A DNA stretch of 64,000 nt. Origin: Zooshikella sp050749885 (GTDB taxonomy: Bacteria > Pseudomonadota > Gammaproteobacteria > Pseudomonadales > Zooshikellaceae). The DNA lies in contig NZ_JBOIUB010000007.1 in NCBI RefSeq assembly GCF_050749885.1, positions 1-64,000 of the forward strand, written 5' to 3'. Position 1 is the stretch's first letter. Every line of letters begins with the position of its first letter. Position numbers and translations under genes: made by a program. Shown one piece after another: positions 47,135 through 56,220 of this stretch. Under the pieces are notes generated by a model. That model searched no databases. It had not been told where the DNA came from and saw only the letters and a program-made list of their open reading frames with translations.

Positions 47135-48397
47135 CTAGACTTTGAATAAGCGAGACAATTTTTTCGGTACAAAGGTGTGTTTCAGGTCGGTGTAGACAGG
47201 CATACCATTGTAGTAGGGAGGGTAGTCTTCACCTTGAATGAGTGGTTCAAGGTATGTTTTGGCTTCTTGAGTAATATGGTAGCCATCATCTGTGATAAAA
47301 CTTCTTGGCATTAGTTTTTCCTGGTTGGCTACCTCTGCCAGTGGCGCTTCGCCAATAGTCCACTGGTAAGGTGTTCCAGGTTGTCTTACGATGGTTGGCA
47401 TAACTGCATTCTTACCTGCTACAGCAAACTCAACAGCAGCTTTACCCACGGCATAAGCTTGTTCAACGTCAGTTTTAGATGCGATATGACGTGCTGACCG
47501 TTGTAAGTAGTCTGCTACTGCATAGTGATACTTATAACCCAGCTCATGTTTAATCATTTTGGCAAGGATTGGTGCTACACCTCCTAGCTGTAAATGGCCG
47601 AATGCGTCTTGCTCTGTTGTGGCATGAAGCATCCGTCCACCCTCGTAGCAGGTACCTTCTGATGCAACAATAACGCAATACCCTTGCTTTTGAACAACTT
47701 CTTTAACACGCGTCAAAAAGCGTTCTTTATTGAAAGCTATTTCAGGAAACAAGATAATGTGGGGTGGATCACCATCTTGGTAGCTAGCAAGTCCTGCAGC
47801 AGCAGCAATCCAACCAGCATGGCGTCCCATCACTTCCAAAATAAAGACTTTAGTAGATGTTTCACACATCGAGATAATGTCTAACGCCGCTTCTTGAGTA
47901 GAAATGGCTACATACTTTGCTACTGAGCCAAAGCCAGGACAGTTGTCAGTGAGTGGTAAGTCATTATCAATGGTTTTGGGAATCCCAATACATGTAATGG
48001 GGTAACCCATCTTCTCACTCATTTGAGATATTTTATAAGCGGTATCTTGAGAATCACCACCACCATTGTAAAAAAAGTAACCAATATTGTGTGCATAGAA
48101 AATTTCAATTAAACGCTCATACTCAGCCTTACTTGTCTCAAGATCTCTAAGTTTATAACGGCATGACCCAAATGCGCCTCCTGGCGTATGTTTTAATGCC
48201 GCAATTGTTCGATCTGTTTCTAAGGTCGTATCGATGAGTTCCTCTTTGAGAGCACCTAAAATTCCGTTATGGCCAGCGTAAACCTTGTCAAATAAATCAG
48301 GATACTGACGAGCAGTTTGAATTACAGCGCATGCAGTAGCATTGATGACTGCTGTAACTCCGCCCGACTGGGCATAAAAGGCATTTCTCTTTGCCAT
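47135..48397 (-). CDS. 6-phosphofructokinase, PPi-dependent type
   Basis: It phosphorylates fructose 6-phosphate at C1, most likely with pyrophosphate, and would work reversibly in glycolysis and gluconeogenesis. The 420-residue protein has GGGDS at 112-116 (Asp115) and PKTIDND at 140-146 (Lys141). Asp at the former position and Lys in PKTID are markers of PPi use; ATP enzymes have Gly at both positions (GGDGS, PGTID). MGRHAGWIAAAAGLA is the sugar-phosphate region. The first Asp of the usual GGDDS is replaced by Gly. The gene is alone, behind a long divergent gap to mpl. Confidence 0.88.
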   Translation of the reverse strand: MAKRNAFYAQSGGVTAVINATACAVIQTARQYPDLFDKVYAGHNGILGALKEELIDTTLETDRTIAALKHTPGGAFGSCRYKLRDLETSKAEYERLIEIFYAHNIGYFFYNGGGDSQDTAYKISQMSEKMGYPITCIGIPKTIDNDLPLTDNCPGFGSVAKYVAISTQEAALDIISMCETSTKVFILEVMGRHAGWIAAAAGLASYQDGDPPHIILFPEIAFNKERFLTRVKEVVQKQGYCVIVASEGTCYEGGRMLHATTEQDAFGHLQLGGVAPILAKMIKHELGYKYHYAVADYLQRSARHIASKTDVEQAYAVGKAAVEFAVAGKNAVMPTIVRQPGTPYQWTIGEAPLAEVANQEKLMPRSFITDDGYHITQEAKTYLEPLIQGEDYPPYYNGMPVYTDLKHTFVPKKLSRLFKV

Positions 48398-49494
48398 GCA
48401 AGGTTACTCCAGAAGTGTTGGTTCAGTCTTTGTGGATGTTCTTCACTGCTCATAACAAACAGTAATGAAGGGGAAAGGAAAACTGAGGGCGTTCCTTCTC
48501 CTTGTAACTTTTTGGTAATTGACAGTGTTTGTTACCCTTTCTACAGACATACGATTATCGCTTTTGCCATAGTGTTTACTACAATGCTCTATTTCTCGAT
48601 ACCTTGCTGTAAACAGATATACATAATTGTTAGACAGTACACCTGACAGTAGCATAAATATAATTTTGTCTGTGTAACTCAAAATTAGCATAAGTCGCTT
48701 AGTTAAGAGTAAGGGTTTATATTGTTGTGCGGCGAATAATAAATGAAAACGAAATGTTTTGCATGGTGCAATATTATGCAAAATAAAATTTTGGTTAAGA
48801 AACCTAGTGCATTAATTATTGTCGATAAAGTGATGGCGGTTTACCTTGTTTGTAGACAATTAATAAAAACTGGATGCTGACTATAAGGTTTTATTGATAA
48901 ATTGGAAGCATTTACCCTTTGTGAATCTATTTCGCTTTTTAATTATGAGGCTGTATTCAAAAATAAAATAATCGTTAATGTTCATGTAAATTGGTTTGTT
49001 GAATGTCTATTTTTCATATAAATGAGTTAGTGAATAAAGGTAATTTATTTTTTAATTTAAGTCATTCTTTGGCACTGAGATGACCATTTAAAGAGAGTTA
49101 TGTTTATTTTGCTTAACGCTTAAGCTTTTCTGTCAGGTTACTGATATTTTTGCTGCTGGAGTGTCATTAGCTTAGATAAATGTTCCTTTTGCTAAAGGTT
49201 TTATAGTTTGCTAAACCTGTTTAGTTTATTGTTGGGCACAATGTTGTATAACAGGCCGTAAAGGCCAGCAAGAACTTTTTTGAGGGGGGCTGTTGGCGGT
49301 GTGTTCCGCTCGAAGGAAAAATTGAGTCAAGCCGACAAAATTGACTCTTTCATCAAACGTTGGCTAATGTCGAACACCCCTTCTCTTCATGTGTTTATTT
49401 CAGAAGTGAAAACTACTCGTCATCTGCTAATAAGGGTAGGATAACCATGTTGAGTGGTGATGAGTTGTTTCCTGAGTATTAAGTTGAGAGTGAA
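48398..49494. other. 1.1 kb AT-rich gap between the PFK and mpl genes
   Basis: No credible gene is seen on either strand; a 112-codon minus-strand frame (48443-48781) has unlikely composition and no ribosome-binding site. One inverted repeat, GAGTCAA (49324-49330) and TTGACTC (49341-49347), is followed by TTTC. GGCC-GTAAA-GGCC lies at 49255-49267. The G+C content rises after about 49250. Promoters for both flanking genes must be here, but I cannot fix them. Confidence 0.5.
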
Positions 49495-50871
49495 ATGCAT
49501 ATACATATATTAGGCATTTGTGGAACATTTATGGGGAGTTTGGCGCTTTTGGCGAAAGCAATGGGCCATAAAGTGACTGGCTCTGATGCTAATGTCTATC
49601 CACCAATGAGTACCCAGCTTGAGCAGTCAGGAATAACAATTCAGTCAGGTTTTGAATCAGCTCACTTAGAGCCAAGGCCAGATCTCGTTGTTATTGGCAA
49701 TGCAATCTCTCGTGGGAATGCGGCAGTGGAGTATGTTTTAAATGAGCAAATTCCCTACACCTCAGGCCCTCAATGGTTAGCAGATTATGTACTTCAAGAT
49801 AAGTGGGTATTGGGTGTTGCTGGTACTCATGGGAAAACTAGCACGAGCAGTATGTTAGCGTGGATTTTGGAGTATGCAGGAATGTCTCCTGGCTTTTTGA
49901 TTGGGGGGGTGCCAGAAAATTTTGGCGTTTCTGCGCGTTTAGGCGAGACACCTTTCTTTGTGGTTGAAGCAGATGAATACGACTCGGCTTTCTTTGATAA
50001 GCGGTCAAAATTTGTTCATTATCATCCGCGGACATTGATCTTAAATAATTTAGAATTTGACCATGCAGATATTTTTTCTTCACTAGAAGATATCCAACGA
50101 CAGTTTCACCATTTAGTGAGAACTGTGCCTGGTGATGGGCTTATTATTTACCCTGCAAGCTGTCCTGCATTGGAACAAGTAATGACACAGGGTTGTTGGA
50201 GTGAGACACAAACCATCGGTAGAGAGTGGCAAGCGCAATTACAGGATGCAGCAGGGCGTTGTTTTAGCGTAATCCATCAAGGAGCACCTGTTGGTGAAGT
50301 CAGCTGGGCACTAACAGGGCAGCACAATGTTGAAAATGCGCTTGCCGCAATTGCCGCCGCACGACATGTCGGCGTGGTTCCTGCCCTGGCTTGTGAAGCA
50401 CTGGCGAAGTTTGTCAATGTAAAACGGCGGATGGAGTGTATCTATGAAGATGAGCGCGTGACAGTTTATGATGATTTTGCCCATCACCCGACGGCTATTA
50501 CGACAACCTTAGAGGGATTACGTAAAGCGGTAAATGATGACCATATTATTGCTATTCTTGAGCCACGTTCTAACACCATGAAAATGGGCATTCATACAGA
50601 GCAATTAGCGGCTTGTGTGAAGGCTGCAGATGAGGTTGTTTGGTTTGAGCCTGAAGGCTTGAAATGGTCACTGGACGATGTCATGCAGAAAAGTGAGGTT
50701 ATGTCTTCAAAGTTTGATGATGTAACGGCAATTGTGGAGTATGTTTTACACCGTTTGCTTGAACTTGAGCGTGCTTCAACTAAGACACATGTACTGCTTA
50801 TGAGTAACGGCGGTTTCGGTGGAATTTATCAACAGCTGACAAAAGCGTTATCGCAAAACAGTGCATCATAA
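49495..50871 (+). CDS. mpl: UDP-MurNAc:L-Ala-gamma-D-Glu-meso-DAP ligase
   Basis: Mpl recycles the murein tripeptide by joining it to UDP-MurNAc. The 458-residue protein is Mur-ligase-like: N-terminal dinucleotide-like fold MHIHILGICGTFMGSLALLA, ATP loop AGTHGKTS at 109-116, EADEYDSAFFDKRSKF, and the C-terminal DDFAHHPTAI. The GTFMG N terminus and ADEYDSAF distinguish it from MurC. Length equals E. coli Mpl (457). It is followed by ubiX after 93 nt, an order also seen in pseudomonads. Confidence 0.95.
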   Translation: MHIHILGICGTFMGSLALLAKAMGHKVTGSDANVYPPMSTQLEQSGITIQSGFESAHLEPRPDLVVIGNAISRGNAAVEYVLNEQIPYTSGPQWLADYVLQDKWVLGVAGTHGKTSTSSMLAWILEYAGMSPGFLIGGVPENFGVSARLGETPFFVVEADEYDSAFFDKRSKFVHYHPRTLILNNLEFDHADIFSSLEDIQRQFHHLVRTVPGDGLIIYPASCPALEQVMTQGCWSETQTIGREWQAQLQDAAGRCFSVIHQGAPVGEVSWALTGQHNVENALAAIAAARHVGVVPALACEALAKFVNVKRRMECIYEDERVTVYDDFAHHPTAITTTLEGLRKAVNDDHIIAILEPRSNTMKMGIHTEQLAACVKAADEVVWFEPEGLKWSLDDVMQKSEVMSSKFDDVTAIVEYVLHRLLELERASTKTHVLLMSNGGFGGIYQQLTKALSQNSAS

Positions 50872-50964
50872 GAGAGAAGCTGCCTGCCAGGTTTAAATAC
50901 GCAACTTGTTATAGTTATACTCATAAAAAGTATATGATGTCGTTTTATTTAAAGGTAATAGTTC

Positions 50965-51570
50965 ATGCGGGTGACATTAGCGATAACAGGTGCATCTGGA
51001 GCTCAATATGGTTTAAGGCTTCTTGAAGTACTTTTAAGCAATGGGCATCAAGTGTATCTCATGGTGTCAAAAGCTGCACATGTCGTTATTGCTACAGAAA
51101 CAACATGGCAGTTACCTGCTCGACCTGCAGAGCTTGAAGCTGAGCTGGTTAAACGCTTTGCTATCGATCCTTCATTACTCCATGTATTTGGGCGTGAACA
51201 GTGGATGGCGCCTGTGGCATCTGGTTCTGGTGCGCCCAGTGCGATGGTTATTTGTCCTTGCAGCACGGGTACATTATCAGCGATTGCAACGGGAGCATGT
51301 AATAACCTTATTGAGCGAGCTGCGGATGTTGCACTTAAAGAACGTCGAAAGTTAATTGTAGTGCCAAGAGAGTCACCTTACTCTGCAATACATTTAGAAA
51401 ATATGCTGAAAATAACCAACATGGGGGGGGTGATTTTACCTGCTTCTCCGGGCTTTTATCATCAGCCAGAGCATGTCAGTGATTTGGTTGATTTTATTGT
51501 TGCAAGAATACTTAATCAGTTAGGAATCGAGCAGCAATTGCTTCCACGTTGGGGGGAGCAGTTTTCTTAG
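50965..51570 (+). CDS. ubiX: Flavin prenyltransferase UbiX
   Basis: UbiX attaches a dimethylallyl group to FMN to make the prenylated flavin cofactor of the decarboxylase UbiD, which acts in ubiquinone synthesis. The 201-residue product starts MRVTLAITGASGAQYGLRLL. Further signatures are PCSTGTLSAIATG, NNLIERAADVALKERRKLIV and PRESPYSAIHLENM. A run of eight G (51423-51430) lies in the coding sequence. No ubiD is present in the window. Confidence 0.95.
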   Translation: MRVTLAITGASGAQYGLRLLEVLLSNGHQVYLMVSKAAHVVIATETTWQLPARPAELEAELVKRFAIDPSLLHVFGREQWMAPVASGSGAPSAMVICPCSTGTLSAIATGACNNLIERAADVALKERRKLIVVPRESPYSAIHLENMLKITNMGGVILPASPGFYHQPEHVSDLVDFIVARILNQLGIEQQLLPRWGEQFS

Positions 51571-51918
51571 TGCATTTCCATAAAACACCACAAAATTAGA
51601 AGACATGGTAACGTTTTCTGGTCAATACTATTACCCTAAAATACCGTCACTGTGGGTATATTTACGCACACTACTTTTTTAACTGAGCGTCTATAATTCA
51701 GTGATCTTGATCTATAAGGTGGCTTGTATCACTGTGTATAGCATTATCATGCATACCCTGGCTGAAAAGCATCTCTTCAAATAGAGTGGAATAAGTAGCG
51801 TATTTAGTTGTGATTGTTCACACATACGTTTAATACTATAGGCAGGCAAATTATGTGCGATTTTTGTCACATCAACTTGCAGATATAGTTCCAAATTGGA
51901 TGATTTTTTTATGATAGT
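51571..51918. other. Intergenic stretch without recognisable features
   Basis: 348 nt between ubiX and the exported-protein gene. A 60-codon minus-strand frame (51712-51894) looks spurious. No terminator, RNA gene or strong promoter could be identified. Confidence 0.4.
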
Positions 51919-52548
51919 ATGACATTAAAAATGAACATCATTTGTAGGGATTATTTTGCAAGTATGCCAATTATAAAATATGTTTCATGGTTTTTTGGGG
52001 CTGTTCTACTGCTGAATTTATCAGCCGTTTGGGCTGGTGAAAAAGAAGCTGTATTAACAACAGATGCTGAGCAGGTTATTAATGCTTATATGGATGCGTA
52101 CATTCATAAGGATTATTTACAGGCTGCCAGTTATCATCAGCCGCAAGCACTTGAACAACAGCGTAATTACTTTTTAACCGAGTTGCTTGCGCATGATGCT
52201 TATTTGGCAAAACAGCTTTTTGGGCAAGAGTTTGGTAATGAAAGTGCCTTAAGAGCGATGGATAGTAAGAAGTTTTTTGCTAAACTTTCAGCGCTAGTGT
52301 TGGGAGGAAATGTTATTGATAACTTTCCTACACAATCAATAACCCCTAAACTGGAGGGGATACTATTTCCGCAGCCAGACTTGGCTTATGCAATTTTTAA
52401 AGTTGAAGCACAAGTCAAAGGCAAAGGTAAATTAATTCATTTTAATGTATTTAAAACGCTACGTTTGCAGATGTATGCTGATCGATGGTATGTCGATATT
52501 CCTGAAGAATTTGGAGTATTTAAGGCATCACTTGAATATGAAGAGTAG
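51919..52548 (+). CDS. Unrecognised periplasmic protein
   Basis: I cannot assign this protein. A hydrophobic signal segment (IIKYVSWFFGAVLLLNLSAV) is followed by AWAGE-like small residues suited for signal peptidase cleavage. The mature part of about 170 residues is alpha/beta-like, with INAYMDAYIHKDYLQAASYH near its start, reminiscent of small cone-shaped folds, but that is only an impression. Three in-frame ATG codons (51919, 51931, 51964) are possible. The start at 51964 gives the most typical signal peptide, but its ribosome-binding site (TAGGGA) is rather far. It stands alone, with no operon partner. Confidence 0.6.
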   Translation: MTLKMNIICRDYFASMPIIKYVSWFFGAVLLLNLSAVWAGEKEAVLTTDAEQVINAYMDAYIHKDYLQAASYHQPQALEQQRNYFLTELLAHDAYLAKQLFGQEFGNESALRAMDSKKFFAKLSALVLGGNVIDNFPTQSITPKLEGILFPQPDLAYAIFKVEAQVKGKGKLIHFNVFKTLRLQMYADRWYVDIPEEFGVFKASLEYEE

Positions 52549-52769
52549 AGATTGCTATTAAATATTTCTGTAGTTTATCGGACTTTTTCTTTTTAATATT
52601 ACTCCTGTCTTTTGTGCGTATTGGGTATGTATGCTGTGTTTCAGTAGTAGATTAAACTGTATTTATAAATCTTGCGAACCAATTTATATGTAATGGATAA
52701 TACACCTAAATTGATTCGCGAAAAGCTGGAAAGTCGTTTGTCCTAATTTTAAATGTTTATGAATTAAAT

Positions 52770-53789
52770 TTAAGCATTCAATAAATACGATCTAATGTGT
52801 TTTATTAGCGTGTTTACTGAGTGAGTAGTGACATCTTTGTGTGTTACAAAACGAATTGGGTTAGATTGACTGATAAGAATATCATGCTGTTTTAAATAAG
52901 CTGCAAGCGCTGTTGTCGATTCCTGTTGCAAGTGAGCGAAAACCATATTGGTTTGTACTTTAGTCATATCAACAGAAAAAGCATCTAGTTTGTTAAGTTC
53001 ATCAGCTAGGTATTTAGCATTGTCATGATCCTCAGTTAATCGATTAACCTGCTCAGTTAATGCGATAATGCCTGCAGCAGCAAGTATGCCGGCTTGGCGC
53101 ATCCCTCCACCAACAACCTTTCTCCAGCGACGAGCTGTATTAATGAAATCTGCTGTGCCTGCAATGACAGAACCTACAGGGGCAGCCAGCCCTTTTGATA
53201 AACAAACGGAAATAGAGTCAAAGTGTTGACAAATTTCTTTTACATTGAGCTTTTGCTTTACTGCAGCATTAAAAACGCGCGCTCCATCCAAGTGACAGTT
53301 TAAGCCATGTTTTCTGGCTAAAGCTGTTGCCTCTGCGATATAGCTTTGAGGTAAAACTCTTCCCGAGTGGGTATTTTCAAGACAAAGCAAGCGTGTTCGT
53401 GCGAAGTGAGGATCTATCGGCTTGATTACAGACTCAATGCTATCCAAGGGAAGAGTACCGTTTTCACCTTCCATTATAGGTTGAGGCTGAATGCTGCCGA
53501 CAATAGCTGCGCCGCCGCCTTCAAATTTGTAAGTATGGGCATTTTGACCCACGATATATTCATCACCGCGTTGACAGTGAGCCATTATAGCGATGAGATT
53601 ACCCTGGGTGCCTGAGGGGACGAAGAGTGCTGCTTCGAAGCCTAATAGATCGGCTGCAAGCTTTTGTAATTGGTTGACTGTTGGATCATCACCATAAACA
53701 TCATCACCCACAATAGCTTCAGCCATGGCTGAGCGCATTTTTGTTGTGGGTGTTGTAACGGTATCACTCCTAAAATCTATCACTGACAT
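52770..53789 (-). CDS. ltaE: Low-specificity L-threonine aldolase
   Basis: A PLP enzyme that splits L-threonine and L-allo-threonine into glycine and acetaldehyde. The 339-residue protein begins MSVIDFRSDTVTTPTTKMRS and has GDDVYGDDPTVNQL, FVPSGTQGNL, HLDGARVFNA and SVCLSKGLAAPVGS; Lys199 in the last motif should hold PLP. Length fits LtaE (333). It is divergent from a MocR-type regulator gene across 175 bp with inverted repeats. Confidence 0.94.
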   Translation of the reverse strand: MSVIDFRSDTVTTPTTKMRSAMAEAIVGDDVYGDDPTVNQLQKLAADLLGFEAALFVPSGTQGNLIAIMAHCQRGDEYIVGQNAHTYKFEGGGAAIVGSIQPQPIMEGENGTLPLDSIESVIKPIDPHFARTRLLCLENTHSGRVLPQSYIAEATALARKHGLNCHLDGARVFNAAVKQKLNVKEICQHFDSISVCLSKGLAAPVGSVIAGTADFINTARRWRKVVGGGMRQAGILAAAGIIALTEQVNRLTEDHDNAKYLADELNKLDAFSVDMTKVQTNMVFAHLQQESTTALAAYLKQHDILISQSNPIRFVTHKDVTTHSVNTLIKHIRSYLLNA

Positions 53790-53893
53790 GTTTTACCTCT
53801 CTTAACTGGCCCTAGGCTAAGTATCTCGAGTAACGATCAAACTCGTAAGTTATAGTAAAGAAAAAGTAATGGTATAAATAGATACAGATCGGC

Positions 53894-53940
53894 TGTTATT
53901 GAACGTAACAGATTAACCAACTTAAGTGGCGATCACTTAA
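53894..53940. promoter_or_regulatory. Operator-like inverted repeats between ltaE and the MocR-type gene
   Basis: Two inverted repeats lie side by side: TGTTA-N7-TAACA (53894-53910) and TTAAGTG-N5-CACTTAA (53922-53940, perfect). The second ends 24 nt before the regulator start. MocR-type proteins often sit divergent from their target and bind the shared promoter region. That these repeats are its operator is inference. Confidence 0.5.
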
Positions 53941-53964
53941 TTTAATAGGTACTATCGTGCGGCC

Positions 53965-55398
53965 ATGAAACAATTGCTGTATTTATCGTTAGCTCAACAG
54001 ATATGTAAACAAATACATTCAGGTGTATTTACCGCTGGCCAGCGTTTGCCTTCAGTTCGTGTATTAGCGCAGCAAATGAATATGAGTATTTCGACAGTCC
54101 TACGTGCATATCAACTTGTAGAAGATAAAGGATTGATCGAGGCTCGTCATAAATCTGGATACTATGTAAGCAGTGACTTGATTACACTTCAAATGCAATT
54201 GGAGGAACAGAAACCAATCTCTCCGGAGTGGGTTACAGGATCAACATTAATTGTTGATTTAATGGCTAATGCCACAAAAGAAAACTTTCTTCAGTTTAGT
54301 ACAGCACAACCTGCTGAAGATATAGCTGCCAATAAAGAAATTAAGCAGAATATGTTACGGATACTTCGTGATAATCACTTAATACTATCAATCAACTCAG
54401 AACTAATCGGCTCACTAAAATTAAGACAACAACTTGCTTATCGACTAACTAGGTTAGGTATTTTAGCCAGTATAGAAAATATTTTAATAACAACGGGTTG
54501 TCAAAGTGCAATGATGTTGTGCTTGAAAACATTCACTCGACCTGGCGATGTTGTTGCTATTGCAACACCTGCTTACTATCGTATTTTACAGTTAATGGAA
54601 GTACTACAGTTAAAAGTAGTAGAAATTCCAACACATTCATTTTCAGGTATTGATATTCCTTTACTACAAAAAACATTAAGTGAATGGTCTGTTAAGGCTG
54701 TGATTGTTAGTCCTACCGTTGGTAATCCTTTAGGGGAATCAATGTCAAAGGAGAGTAAACAACAATTATTAACACTCATTGAAGAAAAAAATATACCACT
54801 TATAGAAGATGATGCTTTTGCTGATTTAAGTTTTGAGCAGCCTCGACCTGAGCCAGTCAAAGCGTTAGATAAAAAGGGGATGGTTTGGTATTGTGGTACT
54901 GTGTCAAAAACCATTAGCCCTCAGCTCAAAGTAGGGTGGATGGTTATGGGAAAACATGCTGATAGGGTTATTTATCAGCATTCGTTAATGGGTATTACCC
55001 CTCCGTACTTGAACCAATTAACCGTTGCTGAATATTTATCTCAAGACAAGTACCAAAAGCATATACAGCATGCAATCTTAATTTATCAGCAACGATACTT
55101 TCAGGCAGTTAGTTTAGTAAAAAAACACTTTCCCAAAAATATAAAAGTTTCTTCTCCAACAGGTGGTTTTGTTTTATGGATAGAGCTACCAAAGCATATA
55201 AATGCCACAGAGATTTATTTTAAGGCAAAACAGCAAGGTATTTTAATAACACCTGGAGAGCTATTTTCCGTGCAAACAAGTCAATATAAACATTGTTTTC
55301 GTATTAACTTTGCTCAGCCCTGGACTGAAGATAGAATAAAAGCAATGAATTGGCTGGGTCAATACATAGAACGACTAGACAACCAAACGATTAGCTAA
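53965..55398 (+). CDS. MocR-type (GntR/aminotransferase) transcriptional regulator
   Basis: The 477-residue protein joins a GntR winged helix (about 5-70: QICKQIHSGVFTAGQRLPSV, then NMSISTVLRAYQLVEDKGLI) with a class I aminotransferase-like domain (about 110-475). The PLP lysine is Lys315 in GTVSKTISPQLKVGW. SPTVGNPLGESM corresponds to the substrate-binding Asn-Pro region. Such proteins sense PLP or amino compounds. Being divergent from ltaE, it may control threonine/glycine metabolism. No strong ribosome-binding site precedes the ATG. Confidence 0.9.
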   Translation: MKQLLYLSLAQQICKQIHSGVFTAGQRLPSVRVLAQQMNMSISTVLRAYQLVEDKGLIEARHKSGYYVSSDLITLQMQLEEQKPISPEWVTGSTLIVDLMANATKENFLQFSTAQPAEDIAANKEIKQNMLRILRDNHLILSINSELIGSLKLRQQLAYRLTRLGILASIENILITTGCQSAMMLCLKTFTRPGDVVAIATPAYYRILQLMEVLQLKVVEIPTHSFSGIDIPLLQKTLSEWSVKAVIVSPTVGNPLGESMSKESKQQLLTLIEEKNIPLIEDDAFADLSFEQPRPEPVKALDKKGMVWYCGTVSKTISPQLKVGWMVMGKHADRVIYQHSLMGITPPYLNQLTVAEYLSQDKYQKHIQHAILIYQQRYFQAVSLVKKHFPKNIKVSSPTGGFVLWIELPKHINATEIYFKAKQQGILITPGELFSVQTSQYKHCFRINFAQPWTEDRIKAMNWLGQYIERLDNQTIS

Positions 55399-56220
55399 TG
55401 GTCAGCATAATATTTTTTTAATATGGACTCTTATCTATGGATGGGGTTGTGTTACATTGTAAGGTTCTTTTGTTTGTTCGGTCATATAATATTAATATGT
55501 TGGTGGTTCTCTTGCTCTATACTCCAATCAAATCATGATAAGAAATTAGATTTAATTGCGTAAAGAATTAACTAATTAGTGCCGTAAAGTAGATATTCAT
55601 AATTGAATATGCCTTGAGTGTAATTCTTTATGAAAGTTTAAGTTAAATGGATGATTTAACATGGTGGCGTGTCGATAAAATATGATAATCTAGATTCTTG
55701 ACTGTTTGATAAAATTAGTCTAGCAAGGAACCTTTTTGTTGTAATTTAGTTGACTATAATTGTTACTGTTCTTATCTCGCTCTAAGAAAAGTAGATTCTA
55801 GCAAAGTATTTAATGTGACGGCGGTAAGTTATTTAAAATATAACCAGTTATTTTTGCTGATATGAAAAATAGTAATATTTAGTTTTTGTAGTCATGTTTT
55901 TTTAATGGCCGAGATTTGTTAAGTGATTTGGTATTAATATAACCTGTATGGGTTTTAATTTATGTAAGTCATCTATTGTCAGAAATGGATATTTATTGTG
56001 TGGATGGCTACGTGGATAGTATGTCTTATACTTAGGTGGCTGTACTATTATATACTTACTTATAAGGGTTTAATCTATCGATAGGAGTGAATATATTTCT
56101 CATTGTATTTGTTTGGTATTATAATGTTCATATTAATATAGGTTTAGTTTGTAATACGGATTGGTAGTACGTTGTTTAAGGGACTCTAACATCATTGAGT
56201 AGTATGAGGGAGTTGTATGC
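55399..56220. other. 822-nt leader region of the polysaccharide locus
   Basis: AT-rich and without a credible gene. A promoter-like pair TTGACT (55750-55755) and TATCTC (55773-55778) with 17-bp spacing is followed at 55820-55830 by GGCGGTAAGTT, which shares GGCGGTA with the RfaH-recruiting ops element. The remaining 390 nt show no clear terminator or riboswitch. A long untranslated leader is common in polysaccharide operons. Confidence 0.45.

Noticed and set aside
48443..48781. 112-codon minus-strand frame upstream of the phosphofructokinase gene
   Set aside because: No ribosome-binding site, unlikely residue composition, and it lies where the promoter of the minus-strand gene should be.
53367..53615. 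Plus-strand frame within ltaE
   Set aside because: It is a shadow of the well-supported ltaE coding sequence on the other strand.
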